A stretch of 18,075 nt of DNA from DATFPK01 sp035264885 (GCA_035264885.1 DATFPK010000092.1:1-18075); one strand, 5' to 3'; positions 1-5,894 are shown, counted from the first letter of the stretch. Numbers and translations are program-made. Notes: generated from the sequence alone by a model not told the origin.

Positions 1-160
1 GGGCGGCGCAGAGCATCACGCGATCGTCGAAAACGCCGACGTAGCGCCAGCGCTTTCGCGTCTGCCCGTTCAGCCGCAACGGCATCCGTTCGGGCGGCAG
101 CGGGAGGTCCGGGCGGCCCGGCCCGGGGCCCCTCCAGGGAAGCTGAGCCGTGCCGGGCAT
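1..160 (-). CDS. Uncharacterised protein, 5' end only (runs off left edge)
   Basis: Reading the minus strand from the ATG at 160-158 gives 53 codons with no stop before the window edge. Most codons end in G or C, as in neighbouring genes. The peptide begins MPGTAQLPWRG, has a Pro/Gly-rich stretch, and then a stretch containing RKRWRYVGVFDDRVMLC, which looks like the start of a folded beta-rich domain. A -10-like TAGTGT (174 to 169) sits 8 nt before the ATG, the same arrangement as at other starts here, which supports the start. The gene is divergent from the sulfotransferase and shares a promoter element with it. I do not recognise the family with confidence and assign no function. An internal ATG (RMPLRLNG) is an alternative start. 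Confidence 0.6.
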   Translation of the reverse strand, partial: MPGTAQLPWRGPGPGRPDLPLPPERMPLRLNGQTRKRWRYVGVFDDRVMLCAA

Positions 161-162
161 GG

Positions 163-176
163 CGCTCTACACTAGC
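163..176. promoter_or_regulatory. Bidirectional promoter element, copy 1
   Basis: CGCTCTACACTAGC contains TACACT on the plus strand (168-173), 9 nt before the GTG at 183. It also contains TAGTGT on the minus strand (174 to 169), 8 nt before the ATG at 160. Both fit the TANNNT -10 consensus and overlap by 5 bp. The identical 14-mer occurs in inverted orientation at 5918-5931 between another divergent pair. No convincing -35 is visible. Confidence 0.5.
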
Positions 177-182
177 CCGCCC

Positions 183-1193
183 GTGGGCGAGACCGAGACA
201 CGAGAGACCCCCCCGCGAACGCCCTCAGAGGTCCCACGGCCCGCCCCTCCGGACCCCTCGGACGAGCGCATGTGCGCCCGCGCGCGGGAGCGGTTCGACG
301 GCGACCGCGGCAACCGGGTGCCGCGGCGCCGGCGTGCCCATGGCGCCCTGCCGAACCTGGTCATCATCGGCGGCCTGAAGTGCGGGACGACGAGCATGCA
401 CCACTACCTCGGGCTCCATCCCGAGGTGCAGATGTCGAAGCCGAAGGAGCTCAACTTCTTCGTCGAGGAACTGACCTGGGACCTGGGCCTCGAGTGGTAC
501 AAGGCGCGCTTCGACGACCGGTTCCCGGTCCGCGGCGAGTCCTCTCCCCACTACACGAACCTGCCCCGCTTTCAGGGCGTGGCCGAGCGGATCGACCGTC
601 ACGTCCCCGACGCCCGCCTGATCTACATGGTCCGCGACCCGATCAAGCGGATCCTGTCGCACTGGGTCCATGCGACCGGCGCCGGCTACGAGACCCGCGA
701 TCTCGTCCCCACCATCTCGCAGCCCGACAGCGCCTACATCCACCGCTCGATGTACTGGATGCAGCTCCAGCCGTACCTCGAGCTGTTCCCTCGCGAGCAG
801 ATCGCGATCTTCACCCAGGAGGAGCTTCAGGGCCGACGGGAGGAGACGATGCGCGTCGCCTTCCGCTTCGCCGGGGTCGACGCCTCGTTCACCTCCGAGC
901 AGTTCGACCGCGAGTGGGAGAAGTCGAGCGCCAAGCAGACCGGCAAGTACCAGTTCATGGAGAAGCTGATCAAGCTCCCGGGCTTCCGCTCCTTGGATCG
1001 CAACTTCGACCGCCTGCCGGAGTCGATGCGCTGGGTCGTCGAGAAGATCGTCCACGACCCCGAGAAGCCGCCGGCGCCGAAGCCGGTCCTACCCGACGAC
1101 CTGTTCGAGACGCTGCGGGGCCGCTTCGGCGAGGACGTCGCGGCACTCCAGGAGTTCGCCGGCCGGGAGTTCGAAGGCTGGCATCGGTATTGA
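183..1193 (+). CDS. Sulfotransferase domain protein
   Basis: Predicted PAPS-dependent sulfotransferase, which would transfer sulfate from 3'-phosphoadenylyl sulfate to a carbohydrate, lipid or other small acceptor that cannot be read from sequence. The 5'-phosphosulfate loop is GLKCGTTS (about residues 64-71 from this start), followed by HHYLGLHPEV and the KELNFF segment typical of heparan/NodH-like sulfotransferases. The 3'-phosphate-binding motif is RDPIKRILSHW (about 151-161). No signal peptide or membrane segment is visible, so it is probably cytosolic. I chose GTG at 183 because TACACT at 168-173 lies 9 nt upstream, matching a leaderless pattern seen at other genes. Starts at 150 or 159 would overlap the divergent gene and lie before the promoter. 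ATG at 270 (307 aa) is the main alternative, since residues 1-29 are low-complexity Pro/Thr/Arg. The isomerase gene follows 21 bp downstream. Confidence 0.85.
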   Translation: MGETETRETPPRTPSEVPRPAPPDPSDERMCARARERFDGDRGNRVPRRRRAHGALPNLVIIGGLKCGTTSMHHYLGLHPEVQMSKPKELNFFVEELTWDLGLEWYKARFDDRFPVRGESSPHYTNLPRFQGVAERIDRHVPDARLIYMVRDPIKRILSHWVHATGAGYETRDLVPTISQPDSAYIHRSMYWMQLQPYLELFPREQIAIFTQEELQGRREETMRVAFRFAGVDASFTSEQFDREWEKSSAKQTGKYQFMEKLIKLPGFRSLDRNFDRLPESMRWVVEKIVHDPEKPPAPKPVLPDDLFETLRGRFGEDVAALQEFAGREFEGWHRY

Positions 1194-1214
1194 GCTCGGA
1201 GTGGTGATCGCCGC

Positions 1215-1658
1215 ATGAGGATCTCCGTCTCAGCCGACGAGCGGGTAGGAGTCGCCGAAAACGTGTTGGAGAGGCTCGAAGAGCTCGGGCACGACGTGAC
1301 GCCACACGGCGCTCTCACCGAGGGCGAGCGCGACGACTGGGCATGGGCAAGCGAAGCGGCGGCCCGCGACGTCGCCGCGGGCCGAGCCGAGCAGGCGGTG
1401 GTCTGCTGCTGGACGGGCACGGGTGCCTCGATTGCGGCGAACAAGGTGCCGGGGGTGCGGGCGGCACTCTGCGGCGATGCCGAGACGGCGGCGGGAGCGC
1501 GCCGGTGGAACGACGCCAACGTCCTCGCCCTCAGCCTGCGCTCGACCTCGGCCCCGGAGCTCGAGGAGATCCTCGCCGCGTGGTTCGGCGGCGAGCCGAG
1601 TCCCGACGATGACGACGTCGCCAACGTGCGGCACGTCGGCGAGATCGAGGGAAGCTAG
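1215..1658 (+). CDS. RpiB/LacAB-family sugar-phosphate isomerase, divergent
   Basis: This 147-residue protein has the size and core signature of ribose-5-phosphate isomerase B/galactose-6-phosphate isomerase: CWTGTGASIAANKVPGVRAAL (residues 65-85, broken here by position, not a repeat) and RRWNDANVLAL near 97-106. The probable catalytic-equivalent Cys65 and the SIAANK loop are kept. Several usual positions differ: the N-terminal SDHAG motif reads SADERVG, CGTGIG reads CWTGTG, and the His of the R-x-H-N motif is Trp98. The true substrate may therefore not be ribose 5-phosphate, and I give no rpiB symbol. The C-terminus is acidic (about 128-135). The gene ends 9 bp before the acyl-CoA dehydrogenase start, so the two are probably co-transcribed. 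The nearest Shine-Dalgarno-like GGAG is 13 nt upstream, rather far. Confidence 0.82.
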   Translation: MRISVSADERVGVAENVLERLEELGHDVTPHGALTEGERDDWAWASEAAARDVAAGRAEQAVVCCWTGTGASIAANKVPGVRAALCGDAETAAGARRWNDANVLALSLRSTSAPELEEILAAWFGGEPSPDDDDVANVRHVGEIEGS

Positions 1659-1667
1659 GTTTCCCTC

Positions 1668-2930
1668 ATGGACTTCGCCCCCTCCCCGCGGGTCGAGACG
1701 CTGCTCGAGCGGATCAGGGGCTTCATGGACGAGCACGTCTACCCGAACGAGCGCGAGGTGATGGAGGCGCTCGATCGGGAGGTCCGGCCGGGCGTCCCCT
1801 ACCCCGAGGTCCTGATCGAGATCCGCGACCGCGCCCGCAGCGAGGGGCTCTGGAACCTCTTCCTGCCCGACGAGGAGCACGGGCCGGGGCTGACCAACTG
1901 GGAGTACGGGCTTCTCTGCGAGGAGATGGGCCGCAGCCCGGTGGCCGCGTCGATGGCGTTCAACTGCGCCGCGCCCGACACCGGCAACATGGAGATCCTC
2001 GCCGAGCACGGGACGCCCGAGCAGAAGGAGCGCTGGCTGGCGCCGCTGCTCGATGGCGAGATCCGCAGCTGCTTCTCGATGACCGAGCCCGAGGTCGCCG
2101 GCTCGGACCCGACGACGCTCCAGACCACAGCCGAGCTGGCCGGCGGCGAGTGGGTCATCAACGGCCACAAGTGGTTCACCTCCGGGGCGGTCGGCGCCGC
2201 CGTGGCGATCGCGATGGTGGTCACCGACCCCGATGCCCACCCGTACGCGCGCGCCTCGATGATCCTCGTCCCGACCGACGCCCCCGGCTTCGACCTGGTC
2301 CGCCCGATCTCGGTGATGGGGCATGACCGCGGCCCGGGCCACTGCGAGATCCGCTACGAGGACTGCCGGGTGCCGGAGGGGAACCTGCTCGGCCCCCGCC
2401 AGGCCGGCTTCGTGATTGCCCAGGACCGGCTCGGGCCCGGCCGCATCCACCACTGCATGAGGGCGATCGGCACCGCCGAGAGGGCGATCGAGATGATGTG
2501 CCGCCGCGCGAACGAGCGCGAGGCGTTCGGCGGCAAGCTCGCCGACAAGCAGTTCATCCAGGACTTCGTCGCCCGGTCGCGGATGGAGGTCGACCAGGCC
2601 CGCCTCCTCACCCTCCACGCCGCCTGGAGGATGGACACGGAAGGCAAGCGCGCGGCGCGCCAGGACATCTCGATGATCAAGGTCGTCGCCGCCAACGTCG
2701 TGATGGACGTGCTCGACCGCGCGATCCAGACCCACGGGTCGCTCGGGATGACAGAGGACACGCCGCTGGCGACGATGTGGCGCTACAGCCGCATGCTGCG
2801 GATCGCCGACGGCCCCGACGAGGTCCACAAGATGGTCATCGCCCGCCGCGAGCTGAACCGCTGGGCGAAGCGGGCCGAAGCGGAAGCTTCAGCCAACGGC
2901 GCACCGGCCACCGCCGCCGCCTCTCGCTGA
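1668..2930 (+). CDS. Acyl-CoA dehydrogenase, ACAD10/ACAD11-like
   Basis: Flavin-dependent acyl-CoA dehydrogenase of normal length (420 aa). It has an alpha-helical N-domain (about 8-130), a middle beta-domain beginning with CFSMTEPEVAGSDPT (about 135-149), and the helical C-domain. Several blocks match my memory of mammalian ACAD11/ACAD10: WNLFLP (62-67), FNC.APDTGNMEIL (98-111), GPGRIHHCMR (257-266) and ADGPDEVH (380-387). By eye, Asp381 falls where ordinary ACADs carry the catalytic Glu, as it does in ACAD11. That family acts on 4-phosphorylated acyl-CoAs made by a linked kinase. A kinase of the matching type is encoded at 3649-4713 and a HAD domain protein at 4727-5344. The gene lies 9 bp after the isomerase, and its stop is inside a strong hairpin. 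Being an acyl-CoA dehydrogenase is nearly certain; the substrate is inferred. Confidence 0.95.
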   Translation: MDFAPSPRVETLLERIRGFMDEHVYPNEREVMEALDREVRPGVPYPEVLIEIRDRARSEGLWNLFLPDEEHGPGLTNWEYGLLCEEMGRSPVAASMAFNCAAPDTGNMEILAEHGTPEQKERWLAPLLDGEIRSCFSMTEPEVAGSDPTTLQTTAELAGGEWVINGHKWFTSGAVGAAVAIAMVVTDPDAHPYARASMILVPTDAPGFDLVRPISVMGHDRGPGHCEIRYEDCRVPEGNLLGPRQAGFVIAQDRLGPGRIHHCMRAIGTAERAIEMMCRRANEREAFGGKLADKQFIQDFVARSRMEVDQARLLTLHAAWRMDTEGKRAARQDISMIKVVAANVVMDVLDRAIQTHGSLGMTEDTPLATMWRYSRMLRIADGPDEVHKMVIARRELNRWAKRAEAEASANGAPATAAASR

Positions 2931-2941
2931 GGCGGCGGCGG
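2911..2941. terminator. Perfect 12-bp hairpin over the ACAD stop codon
   Basis: CCGCCGCCGCCT (2911-2922) pairs perfectly with AGGCGGCGGCGG (2930-2941) around a 7-nt loop. The stop codon of the acyl-CoA dehydrogenase (2928-2930) lies in the loop and first stem base. It sits between convergent genes (the minus-strand gene ends at 2956), so it could serve both. No T-tract follows, so intrinsic termination is inferred only from stem strength and position. Confidence 0.55.
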
Positions 2942-2955
2942 CGCCGAGTCAGCCG

Positions 2956-3549
2956 CTACTGGAGGCAGATCGCGGTCACGATGAAGTTCACCTGGTTGGC
3001 CAGTCCGCCGCCGGCATCGCTGATTCCCTCGCCGGTCACGGAGTTCGTCGTGAAATCAGGATTGATGTCCTGGATGGCGAAATTGCTGCTGCTCCCGCCC
3101 CCGTCGAAGTGGGCCGCGGCGCCGATCAGCCGCTCGCCGGCTTGGCAGGAAACGGGGATGTTCCCCGAGGATGTCCAGGTTCCGTTCGCGGTCACGTCGA
3201 GAATGCTGCCCTGGTTCTCGCGCTTGACGATCGACCCGAGCGTCGGGTCCGGGTAGGTCCCGGAGAGGTCTCCGCCCGCGGCGCCCGTGGGCCGCGCGGT
3301 TTCCGCCGAAGGAACGGTGCCGAGGGTGCTCTCGTTGATGTCGCTGCCGGTGAGCGTGTCGGCGGCGACGTCGATGCCCCTGAGGTTCTGGTTCTTCACG
3401 TCGGCCGTCCTGACCGCGTTCTTCTTGATGTCGCCCGAATCGACCGAGTTCTTGCCGGGCAGGGCGATCGACGTGCCGCTGAGCGCGATCAGGATCGCGA
3501 CCACGCCGAGCACGACGCCTGGTGAGACCTTCCGATGGATGCTGCGCAT
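2956..3549 (-). CDS. Exported protein with decapeptide repeats and GGDLSGTYPDPTLG motif
   Basis: This 197-residue protein starts with a classic signal sequence: MRSIHRK, a hydrophobic stretch (about 10-30), then Pro-Gly. Four consecutive 10-residue repeats follow at 38-77: SGDIKKNAVR, TADVKNQNLR, GIDVAADTLT and GSDINESTLG, with Asp and an aliphatic residue at fixed positions. Next comes GGDLSGTYPDPTLG (92-105), a motif shared with many phage tail-fibre and exported surface proteins. The rest (about 115-197) is a Ser/Gly/Asn-rich beta-type domain with two cysteines (135 and 195) that could form a disulfide. Such proteins are, from my knowledge, abundant in Thermoleophilia, but their function is unknown to me. 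The start is secured by an AAGGAG Shine-Dalgarno 6 nt upstream. It lies downstream of the kinase gene with a 99-bp gap containing two hairpins and a possible promoter. Confidence 0.88.
   Translation of the reverse strand: MRSIHRKVSPGVVLGVVAILIALSGTSIALPGKNSVDSGDIKKNAVRTADVKNQNLRGIDVAADTLTGSDINESTLGTVPSAETARPTGAAGGDLSGTYPDPTLGSIVKRENQGSILDVTANGTWTSSGNIPVSCQAGERLIGAAAHFDGGGSSSNFAIQDINPDFTTNSVTGEGISDAGGGLANQVNFIVTAICLQ
3319..3438 (-). repeat. Four tandem 10-residue coding repeats
   Basis: Codons 38-77 of the exported protein encode four decapeptides with the pattern x-x-D-(I/V)-x-x-x-x-(L/V)-x. The DNA of the units has diverged, so the repeat is visible at protein level only. The periodicity suggests a small solenoid or stalk next to the membrane or wall. 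Confidence 0.7.
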
Positions 3550-3555
3550 TCAGTT

Positions 3556-3561
3556 CTCCTT
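3556..3561 (-). promoter_or_regulatory. Shine-Dalgarno of the exported repeat protein
   Basis: The minus strand reads AAGGAG, then AACTGA, then ATG at 3549. This near-perfect anti-16S match with 6-nt spacing fixes the start, and it contrasts with several leaderless-looking genes in the window. Confidence 0.75.
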
Positions 3562-3569
3562 GCTGGGCG

Positions 3570-3632
3570 GGGGCGAGTCCGTTTCGCCCCGATGGGTGAA
3601 CGGACCCTCTCAGCGCGGAGAGAGGGCGTCAA
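3570..3632 (-). promoter_or_regulatory. Intergenic region with two hairpins and a possible promoter
   Basis: On the minus strand a TTGACG (3632 to 3627) resembles a -35 box, and 17 nt later GAGGGT (3609 to 3604) is a poor -10. The same stretch holds a 7-bp hairpin, CCCTCTC/GAGAGGG (3605-3611 with 3620-3626), which could instead terminate the upstream kinase transcript. A second 7-bp hairpin, GGGGCGA/TCGCCCC (3570-3576 with 3584-3590), lies in the leader just before the Shine-Dalgarno. The roles are inferred and the alternatives are not resolvable here. Confidence 0.35.
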
Positions 3633-3648
3633 CCATGCGTGTCTGAAC

Positions 3649-4713
3649 TCACGGAAGGCGGCGCTCAGCCTCGGCGGCGCCCTCCGCCAGGCGCTCGACG
3701 ACCGCGCCGAACTGCTTGAAGGCGTCGTCGGCCTCGCCGTACTGCCCGGCCGCGTAGCGGGAGAAGACGCCCTCGAGGATGATCGCCAGCTTCCAGTAGC
3801 CCAGCGCGACGTAGAAGTCGAGCTCGGAGAGGTCGCGGCCCGAGCCCGCCGCGTACCGCTCGCGGATCTCGGACCGCCCCGGGAACCCCGGTGCCATCGT
3901 CGCCGGCTCGAACAGGGGGATCAGCTCGTCGCCCGGCTCCGACCAGTAGACCATCAGCAGGCCGACGTCGGCGAGCGGGTCGCCGAGCGTGCAGAGCTCC
4001 CAGTCGACCACCGCCGCCACCTCGCCCTCGGGCGAGAGGATCATGTTGTCGAGGCGGTAGTCGCCGTGGACGATCGTGGCCGGCCCCTGCTCGGGGATCC
4101 TCGCGCTGAGCCGCTCGTGCACCTCGTCGACCATCGGCAGGTCTCGCGTCCTCGACTTCTCCCACTGCCCCTGCCAGCGGCGCAGCTGGCGGGCGACGTA
4201 GTCCTCCTTGCGGCCGAGATCGCCGAGGCCGACGGAGTCAGGGTCGACCGCGTGGATGGCGACCAGGGTGTCGGCGACGCGTTCGCCGATCGAACGCCGC
4301 TCTCCCTCGCCGAACACCTCGGCCTCGGCCCGCGACCGCAGGATCGGGCCGTCGACGAACTCCATGACGTAGAACGGCGCCCCGTTGACGGACTCGTCGG
4401 CGCAGAACCCGGCGACCGGGGGCACCGGCACGTCGGTTCCCTGGAGGGCGGAGATCACCTTGTGCTCGCGCCCCATGTCGTGGGCGGAGCCGAGTGCCTT
4501 CCCGAGCGGCGGACGGCGCAGGGCCCAGCGGGACCCCGCCGCGTCGCTGACGCCGTAGGTCAGGTTCGAGCGGCCACCGGAGATCCGGTCGAAGCGCAGG
4601 GGCGGCACGGCGCCGGCGACGTTCTCCCGAAACCAGGCCTCGACTCCGGCCGGGTCGATCCCCTCCGGCGCCTCGCTGCCCGCCGCGGCCTGCTCGGTAG
4701 CCTCGTCGCCCAT
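3649..4713 (-). CDS. Aminoglycoside-phosphotransferase-fold kinase, ACAD10/11-type
   Basis: This 354-residue kinase-fold protein has a nucleotide-loop region SGGRSNLTYGV (45-55), a basic strand WALRRPPLG (63-71), and GREHKVISAL (81-90) with the probable C-helix Glu. A hinge-like FYVMEFVDGPIL lies at 114-125. The catalytic loop HGDYRLDN (216-223) supplies Asp218 and Asn223, and DWEL (237-240) supplies the metal-binding Asp237. All kinase residues appear intact. The sequence matches the phosphotransferase-like domain of ACAD10/ACAD11, not antibiotic-resistance enzymes. In that family and in LvaA of Pseudomonas putida the domain phosphorylates the 4-hydroxyl of hydroxyacyl-CoAs. I chose ATG 4713 because TATGCT lies 8 nt upstream; a GTG at 4743 would overlap the divergent HAD gene. 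Kinase fold is certain; substrate is inferred. Confidence 0.93.
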   Translation of the reverse strand: MGDEATEQAAAGSEAPEGIDPAGVEAWFRENVAGAVPPLRFDRISGGRSNLTYGVSDAAGSRWALRRPPLGKALGSAHDMGREHKVISALQGTDVPVPPVAGFCADESVNGAPFYVMEFVDGPILRSRAEAEVFGEGERRSIGERVADTLVAIHAVDPDSVGLGDLGRKEDYVARQLRRWQGQWEKSRTRDLPMVDEVHERLSARIPEQGPATIVHGDYRLDNMILSPEGEVAAVVDWELCTLGDPLADVGLLMVYWSEPGDELIPLFEPATMAPGFPGRSEIRERYAAGSGRDLSELDFYVALGYWKLAIILEGVFSRYAAGQYGEADDAFKQFGAVVERLAEGAAEAERRLP

Positions 4714-4730
4714 TCGCGGGGAGCATATGC
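4698..4730. promoter_or_regulatory. Overlapping divergent start region between kinase and HAD genes
   Basis: Only 13 bp separate the two start codons. On the minus strand TATGCT (4727 to 4722) is a perfect TANNNT box 8 nt before the kinase ATG (4713), and it shares the first base of the HAD ATG. On the plus strand TAGCCT (4698-4703), inside the kinase coding region, could serve HAD with a leader containing GGGGAG (4718-4723) 3 nt before its ATG. An 8-bp palindrome, GCATATGC, covers 4723-4730. Confidence 0.4.
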
Positions 4731-5344
4731 CCGGAGCACGCACGGACAGAGCCCTCCTCGTCGACTACGGCGGGGTCCTGACCAGCGACATCTGGTCGAG
4801 CTTCGCCGACTTCTGCGAGCGGCGGGGGCTCGACCGCGACGCGGCCAAACAGCTCTTCCGCGACCACCCGGAGGCGGTTGGCGAGCTCCGTCGCCTCGAG
4901 ACCGGGGACGCCGACCCGCTGGACTTCGAGCGACGGTTCGCGAAGCTCCTCGGAACGGAACCGGAGGGGTTGATCGAGGGACTGTTCGCCGGCCTCGGCC
5001 CGGCCGAGCCGATGATCGACGCGGTCCGCCGAGCCCGCGACGGCGGAATCCCCACTGCCCTCGTCTCGAACTCCTGGGTGATGGACCACTACACCGACGA
5101 GGTGCGATCGCTGTTCGACGTGCTCGTCATCTCCGGCGAGGTCGGCCTGCACAAGCCACAGCCCGAGATCTACCTCATGGCGGCCGAGCGGGTCGGGGCC
5201 GCGCCCGCCGCCTGCGTGTTCGTCGACGACCTGCGCGAGAACTGCGAGGGAGCCGAGCGGGTCGGCATGACCGCGGTTCTCCACCGCGACCCGTCCGCGA
5301 CGATCGCCGCCCTCGAGGGATTCCTGGGGCTGGCGCTGCGCTAG
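4727..5344 (+). CDS. HAD-superfamily hydrolase, epoxide-hydrolase-N/ACAD10-N-like
   Basis: This 205-residue HAD subclass IA protein has motif I DYGGVLT (nucleophile Asp13), a helical cap (about 20-90), motif II SNS (114-116), motif III Lys143 in GLHKPQPEIY, and motif IV FVDDLREN (Asp167, Asp168). The usual second Asp of motif I, the general acid/base at nucleophile +2, is Gly15. This DxGGV variant is typical of the HAD domain of ACAD10 and related proteins, where phosphatase activity may be weak or altered. The protein is cytosolic, with no signal or membrane segment. It starts 13 bp from the divergently transcribed kinase, and an ACAD10/11-like dehydrogenase lies 1.8 kb away, so it probably takes part in the same acyl-CoA process. 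It ends 10 bp before the convergent glycine-rich gene. Confidence 0.92.
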   Translation: MPGARTDRALLVDYGGVLTSDIWSSFADFCERRGLDRDAAKQLFRDHPEAVGELRRLETGDADPLDFERRFAKLLGTEPEGLIEGLFAGLGPAEPMIDAVRRARDGGIPTALVSNSWVMDHYTDEVRSLFDVLVISGEVGLHKPQPEIYLMAAERVGAAPAACVFVDDLRENCEGAERVGMTAVLHRDPSATIAALEGFLGLALR

Positions 5345-5354
5345 GAGGCGGCGC

Positions 5355-5894
5355 TCAGGGGGCCTGGCCGAGGACGCCGTCGACGGTGCCCTGGACCTGG
5401 GTGATCGCTCCGTTGACGGCGCCGCCGGTGGGATCGGCCGGGAGGTTCACGACCGGCGCCGGCGGAGGAGCCGGAGGCGGATCGCTTGCGGCCGGGAGAG
5501 ACGCGCCACCGCCGCCACCGCCGCCGCCGCCGGACGGCAGAGGCGCGGGCGCCGGGGCCGCAGCGACGGAGATGGGCGCCGGGGACGTCGTCGCGCCCGG
5601 GCCGGAAGCGCCGCCGCCACCGCCACCCCCGCCGCCTGCTGTCGCCGCGGCGTTCGCCGCCGTAGCGCTCGCGGGCGGGTTCAGGTCGAGCGCGCTGGTC
5701 GGCTGCGCGTTCGCTCGCAGCGCCTCCTCGCCGGGACCCGTCGCGAGCGAGCTGAAGCCGAGCGAGAAGGCGCCGAAGCCGCCGCTGAAGCCGATCAGCA
5801 CCGCCGCGAGCACCGGGACCGCGAGCAGCAGGGCGACGAGGCCACTCCTTGCAGCCATGCGCCTCTGCCATTCATGTGCCAGCGTGTCGTGCAT
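5355..5894 (-). CDS. Membrane-anchored Gly/Pro/Ala-rich low-complexity protein
   Basis: This 179-residue protein has a short basic cytosolic N-terminus with RRMAAR, then one hydrophobic segment (about 18-43) acting as signal anchor or signal peptide. A long extracytoplasmic low-complexity region follows. It contains two runs of exactly nine glycines (87-95 and 122-130), Ala/Pro-rich linkers and a PPPAPPPAP stretch (139-147). The last 25 residues (GGAVNGAITQVQGTVDGVLG) look like an amphipathic helix. Composition suggests a flexible envelope-spanning or wall-associated protein. I recognise no domain and assign no function. It is divergent from the histidine kinase, with the shared promoter element copy 2 between them. 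TACACT (5926 to 5921) gives a leader of about 20 nt, and no strong Shine-Dalgarno is visible. Confidence 0.75.
   Translation of the reverse strand: MHDTLAHEWQRRMAARSGLVALLLAVPVLAAVLIGFSGGFGAFSLGFSSLATGPGEEALRANAQPTSALDLNPPASATAANAAATAGGGGGGGGGASGPGATTSPAPISVAAAPAPAPLPSGGGGGGGGGASLPAASDPPPAPPPAPVVNLPADPTGGAVNGAITQVQGTVDGVLGQAP
5505..5531 (-). repeat. Nine-glycine tract, second copy
   Basis: Nine consecutive Gly codons (residues 122-130 of the anchored protein). Mixed GGC, GGG and GGT codons make slippage less likely than in a pure triplet repeat. Confidence 0.6.
5610..5636 (-). repeat. Nine-glycine tract, first copy
   Basis: Nine consecutive Gly codons (residues 87-95), the same length as the second tract 78 bp away. 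The codon order differs between the two. Confidence 0.6.

Noticed and set aside
150..182. Sulfotransferase starts at GTG 150 or ATG 159
   Set aside because: They overlap the 5' end of the divergent gene (ATG at 160) and precede the -10 box that should drive the gene.
3649..4713. The kinase as an aminoglycoside resistance gene
   Set aside because: Fold motifs are shared, but the sequence context (SGGRSNLTYGV, LRRPPLG, FYVMEFVDG) matches the ACAD10/11 kinase domain and it lies near ACAD and HAD partners.
5505..5636. GCC/GGC-rich tracts as a microsatellite or CRISPR-like repeat
   Set aside because: The two tracts are Gly codons inside one protein with mixed third bases. There are no spacers and no regular repeat units.
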